From Martinezella tropici (GTDB lineage Bacteria; Pseudomonadota; Alphaproteobacteria; Rhizobiales; Rhizobiaceae), in NCBI GenBank assembly GCA_000799755.1, contig JUHI01000018.1:1-64000 (forward strand): a stretch of 64,000 bases of DNA. Reading direction: 5' to 3'. Both the position numbers and the translations under genes were made by a program. The notes beneath the pieces were generated by a model. That model was given only the letters and a program-made list of their open reading frames with translations. It was not told where the DNA came from and searched no databases. Below, piece by piece: positions 8,865 through 16,032 of the stretch (positions are counted from its first letter, which is position 1; each line of letters opens with the position of its first letter).

Positions 8865-8993
8865 ATGGAAGAGCCGGATTATAGACACCGGAAATCCGAT
8901 GCTTGGGAGCGCTGCATGCAGCTGATGGCGGCTGCTCCACGCCTTGAGATGTTCATTGATCGCGGTTTGGCGCCCGAAAGGGATGTCCGATGA
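8865..8993 (+). CDS. Short ORF (42 aa) overlapping the EAL gene start
   Basis: An ATG at 8865 opens 42 codons (MEEPDYRHRKSDAWERC at the N terminus, RGLAPERDVR at the end). It stops at the TGA of 8991-8993, which overlaps the ATG of the EAL gene in the sequence ATGA. GAGGGT lies about ten bases upstream. The composition is charged with no membrane segment or known domain. The exact overlap suggests translational coupling, either as a real small protein or a leader peptide controlling EAL expression. I do not recognise a family. Confidence 0.5.
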   Translation: MEEPDYRHRKSDAWERCMQLMAAAPRLEMFIDRGLAPERDVR

Positions 8994-9778
8994 AAGGTCA
9001 TGCGAGCCTCGAGGAAGAGGGGCATGGAGCCCTGATCTTGAAGGCGATCGCCGAAGGCGGCCTGAGCTTCGCCGCGCAGTGGATTCATGACGCCGGAAAT
9101 GTCGGCGAGGTGTTCTATGCCGAAAGTCTGGCGCGCGTAACGGATTCGGACGGTATCGTGCATACGGCCGGCACCTTCGTTTCGCTGCTCGAGCGGCAGG
9201 ATCGCTGGTTCGATCTCGATCTGCGTATTCTCGATATGGTTCTGTCCGATCTGGCCGGTGATGAAACGCTGGTTCTCGGCTTCAATCTTTCCGCAACCAG
9301 CCTGTCGCGCTCGGATCGGTTTGCCGATGTGTTCGGCCGAATTAGCCGTCGTCCGGAGCTTGCTTTACGGCTCATCGTCGAGGTCACCGAAAGCTATCCC
9401 GTCGTCGGCGCATCGATCGAACGCATGAAGATGATCCGTGCGCTCGGCTGTCGCATCGCGATTGATGACTTCGGGTCCGGCTTCGCCACGCCGGCATCGC
9501 TGCTGCAGGTGCCTGCCGATATCGTCAAGATCGATGCGGCTTTCGTATGGGATAACAGGCGCGGCCGTGACGGACGCGATAGCCTTTCTCATCTCGTCGG
9601 CTTTGCCGCCTGCTTTGCGCCCTTCGTCGTTGTCGAGGGGATTGAAACCAGCTCCCAATTCGATGCGGCGCGTGAGGCGGGCGCAACGCATGTGCAGGGC
9701 TTTTTGCTGTCGAGGCCGGTTTCCCTGGCGCAGCTTAGGCGCCACAAGCGGAAATCCGTCTTGCGGGGGGTGGGATGA
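8990..9778 (+). CDS. EAL-domain protein, putative c-di-GMP phosphodiesterase
   Basis: A 262-residue single-domain EAL protein without an obvious sensor or membrane segment. The signature glutamate is kept but the motif reads AESLAR (about residues 44-49) instead of EALLR. Other active-site elements are present: NLSA, EVTES, IDDFGSGFA, KID, VEGIET and VQGF. Hydrolysis of cyclic di-GMP is therefore possible despite the ESL variant. It is translationally coupled to the 42-codon ORF before it and followed, on the same strand, by a Fis-type HTH gene and a MucR-like gene, suggesting a link to motility or exopolysaccharide control. Confidence 0.88.
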   Translation: MKGHASLEEEGHGALILKAIAEGGLSFAAQWIHDAGNVGEVFYAESLARVTDSDGIVHTAGTFVSLLERQDRWFDLDLRILDMVLSDLAGDETLVLGFNLSATSLSRSDRFADVFGRISRRPELALRLIVEVTESYPVVGASIERMKMIRALGCRIAIDDFGSGFATPASLLQVPADIVKIDAAFVWDNRRGRDGRDSLSHLVGFAACFAPFVVVEGIETSSQFDAAREAGATHVQGFLLSRPVSLAQLRRHKRKSVLRGVG

Positions 9779-9890
9779 AGATTCCAGCCGCCTCCCCGTC
9801 GGGCATGATTGCAATCCTTAATCGCCATGCACGGCGCATATCCGTCGCTGGCTCGCGGAGTCCCGTCATTCCTGCCTTGCAGGTGACGAC

Positions 9891-10481
9891 ATGATGAAGC
9901 AGCCGGCTTTCACCTCAGCCTATCAGATCTCGGCGGCCCGGGCGGCGGGCGAGCTCAAGACGAAGACATTGCTGCGCGCCTTCGTGAGCCGGCTTCGCAC
10001 TGTTTTCTCCGATGAGGGTGTGGAGCTGTCTGCCACATTCGTCGGCGGGGCTTACCCGCATGTTCTTGTTTGCGATCAGGCCGACGAGGCGGTTGGCCGC
10101 GTCACCATAGATGCCGAGACCGGCCTTTATGTCCTCTGCGAACTCGGCGGTCATGCCGATGACGTCGTCATCGTAACCGCGAGTGACAATCGATTGATCG
10201 AGGAGATCGCCCTCCATCTTGGTGACGGCCCTTTGCCGCAGGCCGCGGTCGATGCCGCCGTCTGCAGCCTTGTCGGCCAGACGATGGAGGATGTCGAGCG
10301 CAAGCTCATTCTCCAGACGCTGCACCATTGCGATGGCGATCCCACGCATACGGCGTTCATGCTCGGCATGCCGCTTGTCACCCTCTACAACAAGCTGGCG
10401 GTCTATTTCTCGGACTCGGCCGGTGAACGGCAGCAGGCTGCCGTGGATATGGGATACGGAGCGAAACGCTACCGGCTATGA
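9891..10481 (+). CDS. Hypothetical protein with C-terminal Fis-type HTH
   Basis: A 196-residue protein of unknown family. Residues about 20-130 look like a small mixed alpha/beta domain with no motif I recognise. The C-terminal part, VERKLILQTLHHCDGDPTH then AFMLGMPLVTLYNKLAVYF (about residues 138-175), matches the Fis/NtrC C-terminal helix-turn-helix pattern. There is no AAA+ module, so this is not a sigma-54 activator. It probably binds DNA. It lies 112 bases after the EAL gene and 170 before the MucR-like gene, on the same strand. The start may be 9891 or the adjacent ATG at 9894. Confidence 0.75.
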   Translation: MMKQPAFTSAYQISAARAAGELKTKTLLRAFVSRLRTVFSDEGVELSATFVGGAYPHVLVCDQADEAVGRVTIDAETGLYVLCELGGHADDVVIVTASDNRLIEEIALHLGDGPLPQAAVDAAVCSLVGQTMEDVERKLILQTLHHCDGDPTHTAFMLGMPLVTLYNKLAVYFSDSAGERQQAAVDMGYGAKRYRL

Positions 10482-10651
10482 TTGCGCGCGCATCGTATGC
10501 GGGCGCATTGTGCCCCGGTTACCAAGCCGGGATCGCGCTCTTGAAACAGGGCGCAAATCGAAACGGCGCGCTACCCGGCTTTGGGTATTGCGCCTGATGC
10601 AATTCGAGCGGGGCGGCGCGCGAGGAACCAAATGAGATCCGGGAAAAGATC

Positions 10652-11101
10652 ATGGATTCTTTTAGCGAGAGAAAAGACCACGTTCCACCGAAGACGCCTT
10701 CCTTGTTCGATGGCTGCGTGAAGATCGTTTCGGCCTATGTCAGTCACAATGCCATCCCCGTTCACAGTCTTCCCAGGCTGATTAAGGATATTCACGAGGC
10801 GCTGCAAACATTGGATGCGTCCGCTCCGATCGTCGACCGCAGCAATCTGGTGCCGGCGGTGGATCTGAAGAAATCGGTAACGAACGATTACATCGTCTGC
10901 CTTGAGGACGGCAAACGCTTCAAGACGCTGAAGCGCCATTTGCGTGTGCATTATGGCATGACGCCAGAGGAATACAGGCAGAAATGGGGGCTCGCTCCGA
11001 ACTATCCGATGGTGGCGCAGAATTACGCCAATCGTCGTTCGGAACTCGCCAAGATTTCCGGCCTCGGCGCGAACGGCAACAGAAGGGAAGGCGTGCGCTG
11101 A
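10652..11101 (+). CDS. Ros/MucR-family transcriptional regulator
   Basis: A 149-residue protein with the Ros/MucR layout: an N-terminal oligomerisation region (about 1-75) and a C-terminal prokaryotic zinc-finger DNA-binding region. The finger reads DYIVCLEDGKRFKTLKRHL then HYGMTPEEYRQKWGL. In Ros the metal ligands follow C-x2-C-x9-H-x5-H; here the second Cys is Asp (CLED) with both His kept, a variant known in part of this family. The conserved tail NYPMVAQNYANRRSELAK follows. MucR-type proteins bind AT-rich promoters controlling exopolysaccharide, motility and cell-cycle genes in rhizobia. A genome normally has several paralogues, so this need not be the main MucR. Confidence 0.92.
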   Translation: MDSFSERKDHVPPKTPSLFDGCVKIVSAYVSHNAIPVHSLPRLIKDIHEALQTLDASAPIVDRSNLVPAVDLKKSVTNDYIVCLEDGKRFKTLKRHLRVHYGMTPEEYRQKWGLAPNYPMVAQNYANRRSELAKISGLGANGNRREGVR

Positions 11102-11240
11102 CGCAATTCGGGCAAAGGCCTGTCCCGCGTTCCTGACCGTTATGGTTTCGGCGTTACGTGGAATTCGCGCGGATAGTCGCGATCGACCCAAGCGCATTGC
11201 CGCGCTCGCCGTGGGTCCGCGCCTGCCGGGCAACGCTGCA

Positions 11241-11270
11241 AACAAAATGGCGCCCTGTTGCGGGCGCCAT
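11241..11270 (-). terminator. Rho-independent terminator of the Pit gene
   Basis: A perfect 9-bp stem, ATGGCGCCC and GGGCGCCAT, with a 6-base loop, read on the minus strand, is followed by TTTTGTTT. It lies 37-66 bases past the phosphate transporter stop codon. On the plus strand it may also limit read-through from the MucR-like gene. Confidence 0.85.
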
Positions 11271-11306
11271 AGTCTCTCAAGGACTTGAAGCCTTTATCGG
11301 AACTGC

Positions 11307-12914
11307 TCAGAAGACCTGGCGCAGCACGAGGAACAGCACGAAGGCAAGCGCGATCGAGGCTGGCAGCGTCAGGATCCAGGCCATCAGCATGTTGCGCACG
11401 GTCGACCATTGCAGGCCGGAACCGTTCGCCGCCATGGTGCCGGCGACGCCGGAGGACAGAACGTGCGTTGTCGAAACCGGCAGGCCGAGATGGTCGGCAG
11501 CGCCGATCGTCAGCATGGCGACGACTTCGGCGGCAGCACCCTGGCCATAGGTCAGATGCGTCTTGCCGATCTTTTCGCCGACGGTGACGACGATGCGCTT
11601 CCAGCCGACCATCGTGCCGAGGCCGAGCGCCAGCGCGACGGCGACCTTCACCCAGAGCGGGATGAACTTGGTCGCGTGGTCGACGGCGGCGTGATAGTCG
11701 GTCACGGCCTTCAGGTCGTCGGCGCTCATCGGCAGAAGCTTCTGCTTGTCGATCAGCTTCAGCGATTCACCGATCAGGTAGATGTCGTTGCGCACGTTGC
11801 TGACGAGCCCGTTCGGCAGCTTCTCGACGCTTGGATAGGCGGCGATCTCGGCGCTGGTCGAATGGATATAGGCCTGCAGCGCCGGTGTCGTCGCGTCCGT
11901 CCAGGTCTTGGTCTTCACGGCATCGCTGACGGCAGCCTTCGGATCGGCCGGCGCGGCGACGCCCGGCTTCACATATTTGCCGAGCACGGTTTCGACCTGT
12001 GCCGAAGCGGCCTTGTAGGCTTCGAGATAATTGACGTCGGGCGTGCGGTTGAGCGCGAAAGCGGTCGGGACAAGACCGATGAGGATGAGCATGATGAGAC
12101 CCATGCCCTTCTGGCCGTCGTTCGAACCGTGGGCGAAGCTGACACCGGTACAGGTGAAGATCAGCAGGCAGCGAATCCACAGTGGCGGCGGCGCATTTCC
12201 CTTCGGCGCCTCATAGAGCGCCTTGTTGCGGATCAAGACCTTGGCGACCAGAAGCAGCACCGCCGCCATGGCAAAGCCGATGATCGGCGACAACAGCAGC
12301 GACATGCCGACGCTGCTTGCCTGCGACCAGTCGACACCGCTGGTCGCGGAGCCTGCAGGGGCAAGGAACTGGTTGGCAAGACCGACGCCGATGATGGAGC
12401 CGACAAGCGTGTGCGAGCTGGAGGCCGGCAGGCCGAGATACCAGGTACCGAGGTTCCAGATGATGGCTGCGGTCAAAAGGGCGAAGACCATCGCAAGGCC
12501 GGAGCCGGAGCCGACCTGCAGGATCAGTTCCACCGGCAGCAGCGCCAGAATGCCGAAGGCGACGGCGCCGGACGAGGTGAGAACGCCGAGGAAGTTGAAG
12601 ACGCCGGACCACATGACGGCGAATTCCGCCGGCAGCGAGCGCGTGTAGATGACAGTTGCGACAGCATTGGCCGTATCATGGAAGCCATTGACGAATTCGA
12701 AGCCGAGCGCGATCAGCAGCGCGAGGCCCAGCAAGATCCACGGAACCGCGGCTGCATCGGCAAGCTCGCTGCCAAGGGCATAGCCGACATAGGCAAGGCC
12801 GGCCAGCACGAGGACGCCGAAGATCGGAAGAAACCATTTTGCCGAACTGCCTGCGCCGTGAATCGGATGGTTGGCATTGCCCCCCTCCGCACTGTTTGAA
12901 ACGAGGTCGACCAT
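11307..12914 (-). CDS. Inorganic phosphate transporter, PiT family
   Basis: A 535-residue low-affinity phosphate:cation symporter of the inner membrane. The duplicated PiT signatures are present: GFEFVNGFHDTANAVAT then GLPASSSHTLVGSIIG in the first half, HGSNDGQKGMG and GLPVSTTHVLSSGVAG in the second. Roughly ten membrane helices flank a long soluble loop (about residues 290-400), the large form of the family. I set the start at 12914 because AAAGGAG lies seven bases upstream; the frame stays open 30 codons further but without a binding site. It is monocistronic, ending at a strong terminator. No clear PHO box was seen upstream. Confidence 0.95.
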   Translation of the reverse strand: MVDLVSNSAEGGNANHPIHGAGSSAKWFLPIFGVLVLAGLAYVGYALGSELADAAAVPWILLGLALLIALGFEFVNGFHDTANAVATVIYTRSLPAEFAVMWSGVFNFLGVLTSSGAVAFGILALLPVELILQVGSGSGLAMVFALLTAAIIWNLGTWYLGLPASSSHTLVGSIIGVGLANQFLAPAGSATSGVDWSQASSVGMSLLLSPIIGFAMAAVLLLVAKVLIRNKALYEAPKGNAPPPLWIRCLLIFTCTGVSFAHGSNDGQKGMGLIMLILIGLVPTAFALNRTPDVNYLEAYKAASAQVETVLGKYVKPGVAAPADPKAAVSDAVKTKTWTDATTPALQAYIHSTSAEIAAYPSVEKLPNGLVSNVRNDIYLIGESLKLIDKQKLLPMSADDLKAVTDYHAAVDHATKFIPLWVKVAVALALGLGTMVGWKRIVVTVGEKIGKTHLTYGQGAAAEVVAMLTIGAADHLGLPVSTTHVLSSGVAGTMAANGSGLQWSTVRNMLMAWILTLPASIALAFVLFLVLRQVF

Positions 12915-13154
12915 CCCAAACTCCTTTATGGCAATTGATATTGCTGGTGTAAGCCTCCTTGATGAAACTCTCGTGACGCGCGAGTAGGTTGCGAAAGCGC
13001 GCAAATGCCGGTAATTGGACGCATCTTCCCCACCGGATGTGAACCTCCACCCATCGTAATTTCGCCGCCAAAAGGCCTTTTTCGGTTCAGCCGGCGTTCA
13101 TGCCGCGGGAGGTTAAATCCCCGCTGTAAGGGACTTGGATAGAGGGCCATCAAA

Positions 13155-13463
13155 ATGAGATCGTCCGTGATTGCCATCGCTGCCTTGTTCGGCAGCCTGG
13201 TTGTATCTTCGGCAGAGGCAATGCCTATCCCGAGCGTTGGGACAGCGGCCTCGGCGCCGATTGTGAAAGTCGACTATGCTTGCGGTCGTGGCTGGCATCT
13301 GACGCGTTGGGGCGAATGCCGCCCGAATCGCTGGGGTCCGCCGCCGCGGCGCTGGGGCTATGACAGACCGCCACCGCCGCCGCCCTGGGGCTGGCACGGC
13401 CATCGCCATCACCGTGACGGTTGGCGCGATGACCGTTGGCGCGATCGCCCACGTTACTGGTGA
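13155..13463 (+). CDS. Small secreted GCG_CRPN-type protein
   Basis: A 102-residue precursor with a signal peptide (VIAIAALFGSLVVSSAEA). The mature part contains YACGRGWHLTRWGECRPN, the cysteine motif of the GCG_CRPN family, then a Pro/Trp/Arg/His-rich tail (PPPPPPWGWHGHRHH). Such small proteins are abundant in rhizobia and their role is unknown. It is monocistronic and closed by a strong terminator. Confidence 0.88.
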   Translation: MRSSVIAIAALFGSLVVSSAEAMPIPSVGTAASAPIVKVDYACGRGWHLTRWGECRPNRWGPPPRRWGYDRPPPPPPWGWHGHRHHRDGWRDDRWRDRPRYW

Positions 13464-13468
13464 GATCA

Positions 13469-13499
13469 AAAACACCGCCGCGTCTCGCGGCGGTGTTTT
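13469..13499. terminator. Bidirectional Rho-independent terminator
   Basis: A perfect 14-bp stem, AAAACACCGCCGCG and CGCGGCGGTGTTTT, with a TCT loop gives an A-tract and T-tract on either side. It sits between the convergent GCG_CRPN gene and the unknown gene ending at 13502, and can serve both. Confidence 0.95.
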
Positions 13500-13501
13500 G
13501 C

Positions 13502-14161
13502 CTATGGGTGGATCTGCGGCCGCAATATGCGTGCGCCGAGCCATAGGCCGGCAAGGATCAGTAGGCCCGCCGATAAAATTGCGGCGAGGCTTTTGGCGTG
13601 AAGCGCGATATCGGCAAGTTTCGGCCGGATGAGATCAGCTGTATTGAAGTTTTCGCCGCTGAATTTGCATAGGACCAGAGAGAGGTTGTTGCGCACGAGC
13701 ACCGCGTCGATATCGGAGACGAGGTCGTCGACCGGCGCCTTTTCTTCCTTCATCGTTCGCATTTGCAGCAGCACCGCTTTCGCCGCCGCAAGATAGGCGT
13801 GCGAGCATTCATTGAAAGGGCTTTCTTCGTCGCTAACGCTGCCGGGCATCGTGCCCCAAAGGCAATAGGCACGCTGGATCTCGGTAAAATTCAAGAGACG
13901 ACGGAAGGTTTCGTCCGTATCCGATGCGCTCTCGGCGAGAGAGATGATCCGCCCGTAATAGGGGGCGATGACGGCCATTTCGCCATGGGTGAGACTGGGG
14001 ATCGGGATGCCGGCCTGGCTTCCGGAAGAACCGCCGCCATGCGCGGCGACAGAAACGGGCAACCCCGAAATCATGAGACAGAACATTGCTGGCAGCGCGC
14101 CGCTTGCCCATGAACGTCTCCCGCGCATGTTGCCATGCGCGGGACGCGAGCTATTTATCAT
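13502..14161 (-). CDS. Hypothetical membrane-anchored exported protein in the cobalt operon
   Basis: I do not recognise this family. The protein of about 219 residues has an N-terminal secretion signal (LPAMFCLMISGLPVSVAAHGG), a predicted periplasmic domain with several Cys (YCLWGTMPG, FNECSHAY, LVLCKF), and one C-terminal membrane helix (LAAILSAGLLILAGLWLGA) with a short positive tail. The ATG at 14161 comes one base after the cbtA stop, favouring coupled translation. A second ATG at 14128 would give a shorter, more typical signal peptide but lies inside a strong hairpin. As the third gene of a B12-riboswitch-led operon it may assist cobalt uptake; this is inference. Confidence 0.65.
   Translation of the reverse strand: MINSSRPAHGNMRGRRSWASGALPAMFCLMISGLPVSVAAHGGGSSGSQAGIPIPSLTHGEMAVIAPYYGRIISLAESASDTDETFRRLLNFTEIQRAYCLWGTMPGSVSDEESPFNECSHAYLAAAKAVLLQMRTMKEEKAPVDDLVSDIDAVLVRNNLSLVLCKFSGENFNTADLIRPKLADIALHAKSLAAILSAGLLILAGLWLGARILRPQIHP
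14120..14143 (-). promoter_or_regulatory. Stable hairpin at the start region of the cobalt-operon unknown gene
   Basis: A perfect 9-bp inverted repeat, CCCGCGCAT and ATGCGCGGG, with a 6-base loop contains the alternative ATG (14128) of the downstream gene in its descending arm. It has no T-tract in either direction, so it is not a classical terminator. It could set the expression ratio between cbtA and the next gene or control translation start. Confidence 0.4.
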
Positions 14162-14162
14162 A

Positions 14163-14903
14163 CTAAGCCCGGCGCAGGGCCGCATTGCCGTAGCGTGGCT
14201 GCGGCAGCTGGCGCTCCGCCCAGGCTCCGAAGGCGAGACCGAGCGCCGTCCAGAGGATGACATGCATGCCGAGCGAGGTGAGGCGGAAGCGCCAGAGCAC
14301 GACGGCCGAGAATTGCTCGGGGACTTCGTTGATCGGAGGAAGCAGATATTGGATCAGCGCTATGAAGGCGATGTAGCCGATACCGGCGATGATCGCGCCG
14401 TTCCAGGAACCATAGCGCGCCGCCAGCCGGCGACCGAAGCCCACGGCGACGATCATGCCGACGACGGAGGCGAGGATCATGATGAAGAACAGCTCGGTTC
14501 GCGCGCCGATCGTGTCGGGGTTGCCGACGGCCGGCGGGTTTGCCGGATATTTGATGTCGGGGACGAGCGAAATCGTCACGAAAGCGGCGATTGCGAGCAG
14601 AGCTGCCGTGCCGCGCGCTCCGAGAGGGCTGACGCGACCGTAGACGTAGGAGAAGACCAGCGCGAACAATCCGCCGATCGCCGTCGAAAAGACCATGATA
14701 CCGGTGAAGAGGCCGATGCCGGCCTGTGTGGCGCGACTGACGATTTCCGGTTCCGGTGTTTCGCCGGCAGCCTGCGCGGCCTTTTCTTCAAAGCCGATGG
14801 CCCAATCGACCAGCGGCTCGCCGAAGGTGTGGGCGAAGGCAAAAACGAGAATGCCGGCGAGGGCTCCGACGATCATGCCGCGGAGCAAAAGACGTCCAAC
14901 CAT
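14163..14903 (-). CDS. cbtA: CbtA-family probable cobalt transporter subunit
   Basis: A 246-residue membrane protein with about five to seven helices, matching predicted cobalt transporter subunit CbtA. Typical features are LLLRGMIVGALAGILVFAF at the N terminus, GIGLFTGIMVFSTAIGG in the middle and PPINEVPEQFSA near residue 205. It is 12 bases downstream of cbtB. The family is assigned to cobalt uptake from its co-occurrence with B12 riboswitches and B12 genes. Confidence 0.92.
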   Translation of the reverse strand: MVGRLLLRGMIVGALAGILVFAFAHTFGEPLVDWAIGFEEKAAQAAGETPEPEIVSRATQAGIGLFTGIMVFSTAIGGLFALVFSYVYGRVSPLGARGTAALLAIAAFVTISLVPDIKYPANPPAVGNPDTIGARTELFFIMILASVVGMIVAVGFGRRLAARYGSWNGAIIAGIGYIAFIALIQYLLPPINEVPEQFSAVVLWRFRLTSLGMHVILWTALGLAFGAWAERQLPQPRYGNAALRRA

Positions 14904-14915
14904 GTGCCTGATCCC

Positions 14916-15125
14916 TTAGTGGCAGGGGAAACCGAGAAGATGGCGGCCGTCATGCACGAATTCATGCACATACATGCCGGAGATGAGCGAAGTCGCGCCT
15001 TCTTCTGCGCCAACGAAATAGATCGCCAGCAGCATCAGCAGGCCGGCGAAAATGGCCCAGGGGAGGATCTGGCCGAGCGGAATCGGCTGTGGAATCGCTG
15101 TCGGGGCGAAAGTCGTGTCGGACAT
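14916..15125 (-). CDS. cbtB: CbtB-family small cobalt transporter subunit
   Basis: A 69-residue protein with one transmembrane helix (LPWAIFAGLLMLLAIYF) and the C-terminal metal-ligand-like motif MYVHEFVHDGRHLLGFPCH, typical of CbtB, which probably binds cobalt. The start at 15125 is supported by AGAGGG about seven bases upstream. It leads the operon cbtB-cbtA-unknown gene and lies directly behind a cobalamin riboswitch. Confidence 0.93.
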   Translation of the reverse strand: MSDTTFAPTAIPQPIPLGQILPWAIFAGLLMLLAIYFVGAEEGATSLISGMYVHEFVHDGRHLLGFPCH

Positions 15126-15159
15126 TGTATTTCCCTCTTTAAGAAAAGCGCGTTCCATT

Positions 15160-15275
15160 TGCGGAAGGGTTCTTGCGGGAAGGGTCTGGCTCTCGAGGGT
15201 GAAACTTCCGCCTTCGATTACAGTGGCGCGACCGCACCGGGATTCCACCGGCTTCCACACCCGCAGCTGCAAGTT
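15160..15275 (-). promoter_or_regulatory. Cobalamin riboswitch upstream of cbtB
   Basis: Read on the minus strand, this leader contains the conserved cobalamin riboswitch core: GCGGGTGTGGAAGCCGGTG, then AATCCCGGTGCGGTCGCGCC followed by ACTGTAATC, and downstream the B12-box GAGAGCCAGAC with CCTTCCCGCAAG. Adenosylcobalamin binding normally represses the downstream genes, here cbtB, cbtA and the unknown gene. Edges are approximate. Confidence 0.93.
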
Positions 15276-15367
15276 TATATCTATTTGTAAAGACAGTTGT
15301 CAATCAAGCGCCAATGCGATGCAAAATCGCGACAAGAGCGCGTCAGGGGATGGAATTGGGGAGTGTC

Positions 15368-15934
15368 ATGAAAACGCGTTTGAGTTGGATTTGCCATGGG
15401 GCGACACAAGCCAATCGGAACGGATGCTTTCCCGATGACGAACCGCTGGAGGCGAAGGCAACACAGCAGGCTCAATCGCTGTCCTTCGGGCTCGGGGCGA
15501 TCGATCGCGTATGGAGCAGCCCGGCCCTGCGTGCCCGTCAGACGGCCGTGGTGCTTGGCCTCGATGCCATCCCGGATGTCGCCTTGCGCGAATGCGACTA
15601 TGGCGATTGGCGGGGCCAATCGCTTGCCGAGCTGCATGAAAGGGATGCGGATTCCCTGGCTCTATGGATGACGGATACGTCGGTGGCGCCGCATGGCGGC
15701 GAAGCCTTGTCGGCAGTCATGAAGCGTGTCGGCGAATGGATGGGAAACCACATAGAGGATAGTGGCCATATCGTCGTCATTACCCATGCGAGCGTCATTC
15801 GCGCCGCCGTTCTGCAGGCCCTTCAGGCGCCGCCTGCTGCATTCTGGTCAGTCGATGTCGAGCCGTTCGGGATTGTCGAAATGACGAGTGACGGTCGGCG
15901 CTGGCTGCTTCGCTTCCCGAAGATGACGATCTAG
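15368..15934 (+). CDS. Histidine phosphatase family protein with CHG in place of RHG
   Basis: A 188-residue member of the phosphoglycerate-mutase-like phosphatases. The catalytic His is in WICHGATQAN near residue 9, but the preceding Arg of the usual RHG motif is Cys. Other elements are intact: SSPALRARQTA (phosphate Arg), RECDYGDWRG (acid/base Glu), and VVITHASVIRA (second His). The start at 15368 has GGGGAG upstream; an earlier ATG at 15314 lacks one. It is divergent from the cobalt operon, so an alpha-ribazole phosphatase (CobC-like) role in B12 synthesis is plausible but not shown. Confidence 0.85.
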   Translation: MKTRLSWICHGATQANRNGCFPDDEPLEAKATQQAQSLSFGLGAIDRVWSSPALRARQTAVVLGLDAIPDVALRECDYGDWRGQSLAELHERDADSLALWMTDTSVAPHGGEALSAVMKRVGEWMGNHIEDSGHIVVITHASVIRAAVLQALQAPPAAFWSVDVEPFGIVEMTSDGRRWLLRFPKMTI

Positions 15935-15990
15935 GGCGGTTCCCACACGGCCGCGAAGCAGTTTTGCGACGGCGTGAAGGCGATCAGATA

Positions 15991-16027
15991 GAGCATTTCT
16001 GCGGCTTCCTTGAAGCCGGAAATGCTC
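15991..16027. repeat. Palindromic element between the phosphatase and SURF1 genes
   Basis: GAGCATTTC and GAAATGCTC enclose a second stem, CGGCTTC and GAAGCCG, giving a near-perfect two-part hairpin of 37 bases. It sits between convergent genes. It may act as a terminator for both but has no T-tract, and looks like a dispersed REP-type element. Confidence 0.55.
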
Positions 16028-16032
16028 GGGGA

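Noticed and set aside
12915..13004. N-terminal extension of the Pit transporter by 30 residues
   Set aside because: A strong AAAGGAG site lies directly before the ATG at 12914, and the upstream codons look non-coding.
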